Below are positions 1 through 5,051 of a stretch of 5,159 bases of DNA, in pieces. The position numbers were made by a program, and so were the translations under genes. Every line of letters begins with the position of its first letter. Position 1 is the stretch's first letter. The DNA comes from Clostridiales bacterium (GTDB taxonomy: Bacteria > Bacillota > Clostridia > Oscillospirales > CAG-272), in assembly GCA_012511425.1 (NCBI GenBank), contig JAAZGC010000139.1, positions 1 through 5,159 on the forward strand, given 5' to 3'. Below the pieces are notes generated by a model that did not search any database, was not told the DNA's origin, and saw only the letters and a list, made by a program, of their open reading frames with translations.

Positions 1-527
1 CCGACGCCGTAAAACGGTTGAATCTGGACGAAGAGCCCGGCTATTCCGCCCTGTCGCAGATGCCGCTCGCGGATATAAGGCGAATTATAGATACCCTCGT
101 TTCCCGCGAATATCTCGAATATTCGCAGGGCAAATACCGCACCCTTGAAATCGGAGCCGTAAAGCTGAAGAAGGGTGATAAGATTTATATAAAAAACGAT
201 CCGAGATATCAAGGCAAAACCGGCGAAACGATACCCCTCCCCCGCGGCAAATCCGCCGCTTCTCTTGACGACGAAGAGATCAGAAAAACCGAACTGTTTG
301 AGCGCCTGCGCGCCCTGCGCAAAAAACTTTCGGACAACCGCGGGATACCGCCGTATATGGTATTTTCAGACAAAACGCTTATTGAAATCGTCAAAAAAAG
401 CCCGACAAACGGCGAGCAGTTCCTTTCCTGCAGCGGGGTGGGGCAGAATAAATATCAGCAGTTCGGCGAAGAATTTGTCCGGGAGATCCAGAGCTATTTG
501 TCGGAGCAATCTAAAAGTAAAACCTGA
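1..527 (+). CDS. recQ: RecQ-family ATP-dependent DNA helicase, C-terminal part (5' truncated by window edge)
   Basis: The reading frame is open from the first full codon (position 3) to TGA at 525-527, so 174 residues of a longer protein are visible. The helicase core lies outside the window. The first ~55 residues fit the winged-helix end of an RQC domain, with an 'ADIRRIIDTLVSREYLEY' helix followed by a short basic strand region. A charged linker follows. From about position 291 the protein is an HRDC domain: 'ELFERLRALRKKLSD', then 'IPPYMVFSDKTL', then the helix-hairpin-like 'GVGQNKYQQFG' and a final amphipathic helix. RecQ enzymes unwind DNA 3'-to-5' in recombination and fork repair; RQC binds duplex DNA and HRDC tunes substrate choice. 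RQC followed by HRDC at the C-terminus is the RecQ hallmark. A TTG at position 18 is an internal Leu codon, not a start. No convincing terminator follows the stop codon. Confidence 0.9.
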   Translation, partial: DAVKRLNLDEEPGYSALSQMPLADIRRIIDTLVSREYLEYSQGKYRTLEIGAVKLKKGDKIYIKNDPRYQGKTGETIPLPRGKSAASLDDEEIRKTELFERLRALRKKLSDNRGIPPYMVFSDKTLIEIVKKSPTNGEQFLSCSGVGQNKYQQFGEEFVREIQSYLSEQSKSKT

Positions 528-607
528 GCATCCGAAAAAAATGAAAACAACAAATTCGTATTAAAGCCCAGATGCAATTATTTCGACATTTGTCATTATT
601 TTTAAGG

Positions 608-636
608 TTGAATAACCGACTGTGATATGTTAAAAT
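608..636 (+). promoter_or_regulatory. Probable sigma-A promoter of the DivIVA-like gene
   Basis: A -35-like TTGAAT (608-613, 4 of 6 to consensus) is followed by a 17-bp spacer and a -10-like TAAAAT (631-636, 5 of 6). The -10 is preceded by TGT (628-630), which gives an extended -10 'TGn' that would compensate for the weak -35. Transcription would start near 643 and leave a leader of about 75 nt. The surrounding DNA is AT-rich, as expected for a promoter gap. This is a pattern match only. Confidence 0.55.
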
Positions 637-680
637 GTAATAAGAAATTATGATTTGAAACGCTGAAGATGAAAAACATA

Positions 681-708
681 TCCGGAAACCGGAGATTAAC
701 CCAGGAGG
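681..708 (+). promoter_or_regulatory. Leader hairpin plus strong ribosome binding site deciding the DivIVA-like start
   Basis: A perfect AGGAGG (703-708) sits 8 nt before ATG 717 and fixes that codon as the start. An in-frame ATG at 669 would add 16 residues but has no well-placed Shine-Dalgarno, and the extension would read through the real one. Just upstream lies a small perfect hairpin, TCCGG (681-685) pairing with CCGGA (689-693) around an AAA loop. It could affect leader stability, but its five-base-pair size makes this uncertain. Confidence 0.6.
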
Positions 709-716
709 AATTTTTG

Positions 717-1634
717 ATGAACAACAACGAACATCAACAGAATCAGCAGCCTTCGAGACCCGCTCCGTCACAGCAGGGAGAGGCTTTTCGCTCGGCTATG
801 TTCGGTTACAACAAAGAGGATGTCGACAGCTACTTCACGGCTGTGACAAATGAGCTGAACCGTCTGAAGTCGGAGCTGGACGCGAGCAAATCGGGCAGCA
901 ACGATGCCGTATATGAGATCAGCCGCCGGCTCGATGAGAAGAATTCCGAGCTTGACGCGCTTACTCAAAAATACGGTGAACTGGAATCGGAATATTCGGC
1001 GCTTAAAGATAAACTCACCGAGAGCGAAAGGGAAAGAGACGAAGCCGGGCAGAGGATCATTGAGCAGGATGGCGAGATAGAAGCGCTGCGGCTCCGCGTC
1101 GAGGAAAATCGTCAGGTAATGAACAACACCCTCACCGAAGCCGAGGAAAAAGCCCGTCAATACGACGCCGTATCGGCTAAGATCGGTTCGCTTATAATTA
1201 ACGCCACAAAAGATGCCGAAGATATCAGATCAAACTCCGAAAATGAAGCGGCGGCGCTGAAAAACCAAGCCGAAGAAGACGCCAACGGCATCCGCGCCGA
1301 AGCGGCGAGAGAAGCCGAAGATTTCCTTAACTTCGCAAGAAACAATGTCCGCAATTCGGCTGACGAAGCCAATCTCCTGGTCGGCGAATACGCCATCCGC
1401 GCAGCCGAAAACTGGAAAGCAATCCTCCGCGAATCTCAGAACCGTATGTCCGAATTGCTTAAGGAGATAGAGTCAAAAATCACCGAAAATACCGGCTCTG
1501 TCTCGGAAGATTTCGGCAGCTTCAAAGAAGAGCTGGTTCGTTCGGTTTCCATGGCAGAAAAAAATATGTCGGAAGCAGACAATGAATACACCGAAGATAT
1601 CGAAGGGCAGCCGGTCGAATACGCGGAACGATAA
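717..1634 (+). CDS. DivIVA-domain coiled-coil protein
   Basis: The 305-residue protein has no signal peptide and no membrane segment. Residues 1-23 are a Gln/Asn/Pro/Ser-rich, probably disordered tail. Residues 24-43 (F24, 'FGYNKEDVDSYF') match the DivIVA/GpsB N-terminal motif, in which a Phe and a Gly-Tyr precede an acidic turn and a hydrophobic helix. In DivIVA this region binds curved membrane and helps form a parallel coiled coil. Residues ~44-140 are a Glu/Lys-rich coiled coil. Residues ~143-290 form a second Ala/Glu-rich coiled coil that begins 'IGSLIINATKDAEDI' near residue 156, a pattern common in the C-terminal half of DivIVA proteins. The family acts as a scaffold at division sites and cell poles. 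This protein is longer than Bacillus subtilis DivIVA (about 164 residues), and the hydrophilic N-terminal tail is not typical. It appears monocistronic, with its own promoter (608-636) and terminator (1648-1687). DivIVA-family membership is well supported; equivalence to DivIVA itself is not, so no symbol is given. Confidence 0.85.
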   Translation: MNNNEHQQNQQPSRPAPSQQGEAFRSAMFGYNKEDVDSYFTAVTNELNRLKSELDASKSGSNDAVYEISRRLDEKNSELDALTQKYGELESEYSALKDKLTESERERDEAGQRIIEQDGEIEALRLRVEENRQVMNNTLTEAEEKARQYDAVSAKIGSLIINATKDAEDIRSNSENEAAALKNQAEEDANGIRAEAAREAEDFLNFARNNVRNSADEANLLVGEYAIRAAENWKAILRESQNRMSELLKEIESKITENTGSVSEDFGSFKEELVRSVSMAEKNMSEADNEYTEDIEGQPVEYAER

Positions 1635-1647
1635 AGTGCAAATAAAA

Positions 1648-1687
1648 CGCCGGATATTGACATCGGTCAGTATCCGGTGATTTTTTT
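1648..1687 (+). terminator. Strong intrinsic terminator after the DivIVA-like gene, possibly bidirectional
   Basis: Positions 1648-1661 pair with 1666-1679 as an uninterrupted 14-bp stem (two G-U wobbles) closed by an ATCG tetraloop. Seven T residues (1681-1687) follow on the plus strand. The stem begins 13 nt after the DivIVA-like stop codon. On the minus strand the same hairpin is followed by TTTTATTT (complement of 1640-1647), so it can also stop the convergent metallophosphoesterase transcript. Confidence 0.9.
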
Positions 1688-1698
1688 ACGGTATTTAT

Positions 1699-1715
1699 CC
1701 GAACCGACGGTTCGG
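1699..1715 (-). repeat. Perfect 7-bp inverted repeat just beyond the metallophosphoesterase stop
   Basis: CCGAACC (1699-1705) pairs with GGTTCGG (1709-1715) around a GAC loop, beginning 3 nt after the minus-strand stop codon (1719-1721). On neither strand is it followed directly by a T run, so it is not a classical terminator alone. In the minus-strand transcript it would lie just before the stronger hairpin at 1648-1679. It could protect the 3' end or act as an auxiliary pause. Confidence 0.6.
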
Positions 1716-1718
1716 CTG

Positions 1719-2558
1719 TCATTGCTTATTTATTACGGTCACCACAACCTCGGGCGGGTTAAATACCCGCGGCAGATTCCAAAAGATCGAAAGCCCCCGG
1801 CTGACGCATTCGAAGGTTTTTCGGGGCAGCTTGTCCATAGAATAAATCCCGCCCGCATATTTCGGAAAAAGCCCCTGATGCGGCGAAAAGAGACCGTTCA
1901 GAATTAAAGGTATCCTCACCTGCCCGCCGTGGGCGTGACCGCAGAATACTGCGTCAAACCCGAGTTCGTGATAAAATCCGAATTTTTCCGGACGATGAGA
2001 AAGCAGGATGTTGTAATCGTGACTGTCTTTGATATCGGCAAAGGCGGATTTCATCGCGCTTTCCCAGCCGTCGTATCCGCCTTCGCTGTCATAACTGCGC
2101 GGGTCGGATATGCCGCAGATATTAAGTCTGACGCCTTTTATGACGATATTCTCGCATTCGCCGTCAAGGATGCGGACACCGAAGTTCCTGATTTCATCTT
2201 TAACGGCTTCCAAGCCGCAGATATTTGTCTCATGATTTCCGGTGACGTAATATACCGGAACGCCGAGAGCGCAAATCCCTTCAAAAAGCTCAAATGCCGG
2301 TGTTCTTTCCTTGCGGTCATCGACGATATCGCCCGTCAGGAAAATAATATCCGGCTCGGCTTCTTTGACCGCAGAAAGCAGTTTTTGCTGTTTTTTGCCG
2401 TGAGCGGTGCTGTGCAGATCGGAAAGATGAACAGCGCGTATCGAAGCGCCGCTTAATCTGTCCGTTAAAACCTCATAACGCCTGAGAACGAGTCCGTGCC
2501 AAAAAGCGCATACGGCGAATGCCGCCGCAGCGGCAGAAAAAAGTATATAATGCACCAT
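1719..2558 (-). CDS. Membrane-anchored metallophosphoesterase, YkuE/YaeI type
   Basis: This 279-residue protein is a calcineurin-like phosphoesterase. Residues ~4-26 are a hydrophobic Ala-rich segment, probably an N-terminal membrane anchor without an obvious cleavage site. Two-metal motifs appear in order: D47-x-H49 ('SDLH'), G76-D77 with D80 ('GDIVDD'), G107-N108-H109-E110, H188 ('LLSHRPE') and G207-H208-A-H210-G ('GHAHGGQ'). The C-terminal 'VSRGL...LPRVFNPPE' (~252-270) is typical of the YkuE/YaeI subgroup, some members of which are linked to phospholipid or lipid A precursor hydrolysis. The real substrate is unknown. All metal ligands are present, so it should be active. The N-terminal anchor suggests membrane-associated activity, but topology is not certain. 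ATG 2558 is the only usable start, because an in-frame stop lies at 2571-2573 with no ATG, GTG or TTG between; I see no Shine-Dalgarno before it. It is divergent from the kinase gene and convergent with the DivIVA-like gene. Confidence 0.9.
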   Translation of the reverse strand: MVHYILFSAAAAAFAVCAFWHGLVLRRYEVLTDRLSGASIRAVHLSDLHSTAHGKKQQKLLSAVKEAEPDIIFLTGDIVDDRKERTPAFELFEGICALGVPVYYVTGNHETNICGLEAVKDEIRNFGVRILDGECENIVIKGVRLNICGISDPRSYDSEGGYDGWESAMKSAFADIKDSHDYNILLSHRPEKFGFYHELGFDAVFCGHAHGGQVRIPLILNGLFSPHQGLFPKYAGGIYSMDKLPRKTFECVSRGLSIFWNLPRVFNPPEVVVTVINKQ

Positions 2559-2568
2559 AAATAAATAG

Positions 2569-2580
2569 TTTTACGTAAAA
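2569..2580. promoter_or_regulatory. Perfect 12-bp palindrome, candidate operator
   Basis: TTTTACGTAAAA is perfectly self-complementary with a central CG. It lies 10 bp upstream of the metallophosphoesterase start and 14 bp upstream of the kinase -35 box, in the divergent gap. A position around -50 to -61 of the kinase promoter suits an activator. The same site lies in the leader of the minus-strand gene, where a bound repressor could block elongation. CG-centred palindromes are common for LacI-family sugar regulators, which would suit a sugar kinase, but no regulator gene is present here. Its function is inferred only. Confidence 0.35.
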
Positions 2581-2594
2581 TCCAAACCAAAAGC

Positions 2595-2623
2595 TTGACA
2601 TAAATAAGTAAATATATTATAAT
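2595..2623 (+). promoter_or_regulatory. Perfect consensus sigma-A promoter for the kinase operon
   Basis: TTGACA (2595-2600), a 17-bp spacer and TATAAT (2618-2623) match the housekeeping consensus at all twelve positions with ideal spacing. Transcription should begin near 2630, giving a leader of about 55 nt before the kinase start at 2685. So strong a core promoter suggests either high constitutive expression or control by a DNA-binding protein. Confidence 0.9.
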
Positions 2624-2643
2624 AAAATCCGGTTAATTTTAAA
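2616..2643 (-). promoter_or_regulatory. Possible divergent promoter for the YkuE-type gene sharing the -10 region
   Basis: Plus-strand ATTATAAT (2616-2623) is a palindrome, so the minus strand also reads TATAAT (2621 down to 2616). A minus-strand TTTAAA (2643-2638, 4 of 6 to consensus) lies 16 bp upstream of it. Transcription would begin near 2609 with a leader of about 50 nt. The -35 is weak, so this is a candidate only. Confidence 0.4.
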
Positions 2644-2675
2644 AGCGCGCGTTGTAAACATTGTATTTACCGGAG
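2629..2675 (+). promoter_or_regulatory. Kinase leader: RBS GGAG and a long-range pairing across it
   Basis: GGAG (2672-2675) lies 9 nt before ATG 2685 and fixes the kinase start; an in-frame TTG at 2661 would add eight residues but would lie upstream of this Shine-Dalgarno. The predicted 5' end of the mRNA carries CCGGT (2629-2633), complementary to ACCGG (2669-2673), with three more pairs beyond one mismatch (2635-2637 with 2665-2667). The pairing would cover the first two G residues of the Shine-Dalgarno. The ribosome binding site is well supported; a regulatory role for the pairing is speculative. Confidence 0.5.
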
Positions 2676-2684
2676 ATAAATATT

Positions 2685-4181
2685 ATGATAATCCTCGGAG
2701 CGGATGTCGGCTCTACCGGCTGCAAGTGCGCGGCATATTCGGAAAACGGCAGATATATCTGCGGCAGTTACAGGGAGTACCCGCATCCGGCCGGAGTCCT
2801 GAGAATTGACGCGGAGATTTTAAAATCTGCGGTTTTCGCAACGATTTCAGAAACCGCTGCCGCCGCACGCAGCTTTGAAACTCAATTCGGAAAGATTTCC
2901 TCCCTTGCCGTTTCATCTTTCGGCGAATCGTTTGTTGCTCTTGACGGCAATATGAATCCGCTTGCCCCGGTTGTCATGTATACCGACGGCTACGGCGCAG
3001 ATGAAGCGAGAAGGCTTGCGTCTGACCCCGGTACAGAACGTATCATCAGCCGCGAATGTCTTATTCCCGATGCGACTTATTCTCTTCCCATGATGATGCG
3101 GATAATCCGCCGGGAATCCAAAATTGCAGATAAGGTAAATAAATTCCTGCTTATAACCGACTATATAACCTTTTGCCTGACGGGGGAAACCGTTATCCCC
3201 GGCTCTCTCGCCGCAAGAACGATGGCGTTGGATATCAGATCCGGGAAATGGGATGCCGAACTGCTCGAAGCTGCCGGCATAAATCCATCTCTTCTTTCAA
3301 TTCCCGTTCCCGACGGCTCGCCGGTCGGCAGAATACTTAAATCACAAGCCGAAAAACTCGGGCTTCCGCAAGACACCCTCATTATCGCCGGCAGCCACGA
3401 CCAGATCGCAAACGCACTCGGCTGCGGCGTATGCGCTGCCGGTGAAGCCGTCAATACTACCGGCTCTGTTGAATGCATTACTCCGGTCTTTGACAAAATT
3501 CCGGCAGATCCCGAATATTATCACTCGGGTTATGTCTGCGTTCCCTTTTCCGACAGCGGTCTTTTGGCAAATTATGCCTATAACTACACCGGCGGAACTC
3601 TCCTTCGCTGGCTTCGCGACAACCTGACCGAATTTAAAGGCGACGGCGGGGCATACCAATTGTTAGATGAAAAAGCCGCGCTAAAAGATATAACCGATGT
3701 TCTCGTTATCCCGCATTTTTCGGGAGCCGGTTATACTCCCGACAGAATTCCGTCAGCAAAAGGCGCGATTACCGGACTTACCTTCTTGACCGATATCTGT
3801 GATATCTACCGCGCTGCCCTCGAAGGAAGCGCATTTGAGATGAGATATAATCTCGAGCGGCTGAATTCTCTCGGAGCCCCGGTTCATTCGCTTACAGCCG
3901 CCGGAGGAGGAGCCAAATCCCCGCTCTGGCTTCAGATAAAAAGCGACATTTTCGGTCTTCCTATCACGGTAAGCGGAGCAAAGGAAGCCGGCACACTCGG
4001 AGCCGCGATGCTTGCCGCAACAAAATCGCTTTGTATTTACAATTCCTTCGGCGAAGCCGCTGAAAACTGCGTCAGAAACGGAAAAACTTATTATCCCACC
4101 CCGGACGCACAAAAAAGATACGGGGAAAAATACGCAAGATACATTGAAGCAAGAAACAGACTGATAAACTTATACGACTGA
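2685..4181 (+). CDS. FGGY-family carbohydrate kinase, substrate unknown
   Basis: This 498-residue protein has the usual length of FGGY kinases such as xylulokinase, which phosphorylate sugars or polyols with ATP in the cytosol. The N-terminal domain (about 1-235) opens with the phosphate-binding motif 'GADVGSTGCK' (D7). It contains 'SSFGESFVALD' and a variant sugar-contact region 'MYTDGYG' where many relatives have W-x-D-x-R. 'GSHDQ' holds the probable catalytic base, D239. The C-terminal domain (about 240-450) has 'NTTGS', 'GGTLLRWL', 'SGAGYTPD', the 'AALEGSAFEMRYNLE' helix and the ATP-site loop 'GGGAKSPLW' (407-415). Everything needed for catalysis is visible. No sugar transporter, isomerase or regulator lies beside it, so the substrate cannot be named; xylulose, fuculose or another sugar is possible. 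The gene is first in a likely two-gene operon with the phosphoesterase 5 bp downstream and is driven by the promoter at 2595-2623. Confidence 0.9.
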   Translation: MIILGADVGSTGCKCAAYSENGRYICGSYREYPHPAGVLRIDAEILKSAVFATISETAAAARSFETQFGKISSLAVSSFGESFVALDGNMNPLAPVVMYTDGYGADEARRLASDPGTERIISRECLIPDATYSLPMMMRIIRRESKIADKVNKFLLITDYITFCLTGETVIPGSLAARTMALDIRSGKWDAELLEAAGINPSLLSIPVPDGSPVGRILKSQAEKLGLPQDTLIIAGSHDQIANALGCGVCAAGEAVNTTGSVECITPVFDKIPADPEYYHSGYVCVPFSDSGLLANYAYNYTGGTLLRWLRDNLTEFKGDGGAYQLLDEKAALKDITDVLVIPHFSGAGYTPDRIPSAKGAITGLTFLTDICDIYRAALEGSAFEMRYNLERLNSLGAPVHSLTAAGGGAKSPLWLQIKSDIFGLPITVSGAKEAGTLGAAMLAATKSLCIYNSFGEAAENCVRNGKTYYPTPDAQKRYGEKYARYIEARNRLINLYD

Positions 4182-4186
4182 AAAAT

Positions 4187-4903
4187 ATGGCGATTTATAC
4201 GATTGCAGACACTCATCTTTCCCTCGCGGTTGATAAGCCGATGGATATATTCGGCAGCCGCTGGGAAAACTATCTCGAAAAACTGACAAACGGCTGGACT
4301 TCAACGGTTGCAAAAGAAGATACCGTCGTCATCCCCGGCGATATCAGCTGGGCAATGAACCTTGAAGAAGCACTTGATGATTTCCTTTTTTTAGACTCTC
4401 TGCCCGGAAAAAAGCTGCTCGGAAAAGGCAACCACGATTACTGGTGGACGAGCCTTACAAGAATGAAAGCCTTTTTCGAAGAAAACGGAATTTCCACCCT
4501 CGATTTCCTTTACAACAACGCATACGCCTGCGAAGATATCAACATCTGCGGCTGCCGCGGATGGTATGTCGACAAAAACAACTCTCCGAAAAACACAGAT
4601 TTCAATAAAATCGTATCGAGAGAGGCGGCACGCCTTGAACTAAGCTTATCCGCCGCCGACCGCCTGAACGAAGAATCGGGAGAAAACCGGGAAAATGTCG
4701 TCTTCATGCACTTCCCGCCGCTTTTTATAAATTATAAATGCGAAGAGCTGCTCGATGTGATGCACCGCCACGGTGTAAAGCTCTGTTTTTACGGACACAT
4801 TCACGGTCAATACGACCTTGCGCAGGTTGTGGAAGAAGAAGGCATAGAGTTTGTTCTGATCTCCGGCGATTATCTCGACTTCATCCCCCAAAGGGTTAAC
4901 TAA
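4187..4903 (+). CDS. Cytosolic metallophosphoesterase, COG1768-like predicted phosphohydrolase
   Basis: The 238-residue protein lacks a signal peptide or membrane segment. Calcineurin-type metal motifs appear in order: D8-T-H10 ('ADTHLS'), G51-D52 ('PGDISW'), G81-N82-H83-D84 ('GKGNHDYWW'), H175 ('HFPP') and G203-H204-I-H206-G ('GHIHGQ'). The 'GDISW' and 'GNHDYWW' variants and the short single-domain size match a conserved but poorly characterised group of predicted phosphohydrolases (COG1768). I know of no firmly established substrate for it. The start codon lies 5 nt after the kinase stop and has no clear Shine-Dalgarno, so translation is probably coupled to the kinase. All metal ligands are intact, so an active enzyme is expected. 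It is only distantly similar to the minus-strand phosphoesterase, sharing motifs rather than overall sequence, and the two do not look like a recent duplication. Assignment to the superfamily is very secure; the subgroup is likely. Confidence 0.9.
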   Translation: MAIYTIADTHLSLAVDKPMDIFGSRWENYLEKLTNGWTSTVAKEDTVVIPGDISWAMNLEEALDDFLFLDSLPGKKLLGKGNHDYWWTSLTRMKAFFEENGISTLDFLYNNAYACEDINICGCRGWYVDKNNSPKNTDFNKIVSREAARLELSLSAADRLNEESGENRENVVFMHFPPLFINYKCEELLDVMHRHGVKLCFYGHIHGQYDLAQVVEEEGIEFVLISGDYLDFIPQRVN

Positions 4904-4946
4904 AAACCGTCCGGGAGTGTTCAATCTTTAAATTTTTAATAATTTT

Positions 4947-4978
4947 AGCGCTTTTGTCTTGACACAGAGCGCTTTTTT
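4947..4978 (+). terminator. Intrinsic terminator of the kinase-phosphoesterase operon
   Basis: AGCGCT (4947-4952) pairs with AGCGCT (4968-4973). The stem continues inward through T-G and T-A pairs, one bulged C (4965) and TTGTC-type pairing (4955-4958 with 4961-4964) to a tiny loop around 4959-4960. A run of six T residues (4973-4978) follows. It begins 43 nt after the phosphoesterase stop. The right arm also holds the -35 box and part of the spacer of the next promoter. Confidence 0.75.
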
Positions 4979-4987
4979 GACTATAAT
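4959..4987 (+). promoter_or_regulatory. Perfect consensus sigma-A promoter for tig
   Basis: TTGACA (4959-4964), a 17-bp spacer and TATAAT (4982-4987) match the consensus fully. The -35 box is the loop and inner right arm of the preceding terminator, and the T run of the terminator is in the spacer. Transcription should start near 4994, giving a leader of about 58 nt before the tig start. Confidence 0.9.
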
Positions 4988-4995
4988 TATATAGT

Positions 4996-5013
4996 ATCGG
5001 CTTTTGCGCCGAT
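4996..5013 (+). promoter_or_regulatory. Hairpin at the predicted 5' end of the tig mRNA
   Basis: ATCGGC (4996-5001) pairs with GCCGAT (5008-5013) around a 6-nt loop, within a few nucleotides of the predicted transcription start. A 5'-terminal stem-loop is a known mRNA-stabilising feature because it hinders 5'-end-dependent decay. The same ATCGG sequence recurs at 5035-5039, over the start of the Shine-Dalgarno, so the CCGAT arm has an alternative partner there. Only the complementarity is directly seen. Confidence 0.5.
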
Positions 5014-5037
5014 TAATAATATGTAACTAATGATATC

Positions 5038-5042
5038 GGAGG
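5038..5042 (+). promoter_or_regulatory. Ribosome binding site of tig
   Basis: GGAGG lies 9 nt before ATG 5052 and confirms that codon as the translation start. Confidence 0.85.
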
Positions 5043-5051
5043 AATATATAA

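Noticed and set aside
528..604. Possible recQ terminator: GACA-TT-TGTC (585-594) followed by a T-rich stretch, or GCATC (528-532) pairing with GATGC (571-575)
   Set aside because: The first has only four pairs and an impossible two-base loop; the second is five pairs across a 38-nt loop. Neither is strong enough to call.
669..716. Upstream in-frame ATG giving a 321-residue DivIVA-like protein
   Set aside because: The perfect AGGAGG at 703-708 is placed for ATG 717, and the 16 extra residues are encoded by leader sequence including that site.
768..1160. A 130-codon minus-strand open frame inside the DivIVA-like gene
   Set aside because: It is antisense to a repetitive Glu/Lys/Ala-rich coiled-coil sequence, which naturally leaves the opposite strand free of stops; there is no start signal.
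1929..2456. A 175-codon open frame on the plus strand opposite the YkuE-type phosphoesterase
   Set aside because: It lies wholly inside a gene with complete family motifs on the other strand, has no ribosome binding site, and its translation resembles no family; it is a shadow of the real frame.
3753..4112. A 119-codon minus-strand open frame inside the kinase gene
   Set aside because: It overlaps the conserved C-terminal FGGY domain, has no ribosome binding site and no recognisable domain.
1719..4903. The two metallophosphoesterase genes as a tandem or inverted duplication around the kinase
   Set aside because: Apart from shared metal-binding motifs, the proteins differ in length, membrane anchor and motif details (GNHE versus GNHDYWW), so they are separate old families.
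4982..4991. Palindromic TATAATTATA at the tig -10, suggesting divergent initiation here too
   Set aside because: The minus strand has no acceptable -35 at 16-18 bp, and transcription would run antisense into the end of the phosphoesterase gene with no gene to serve.
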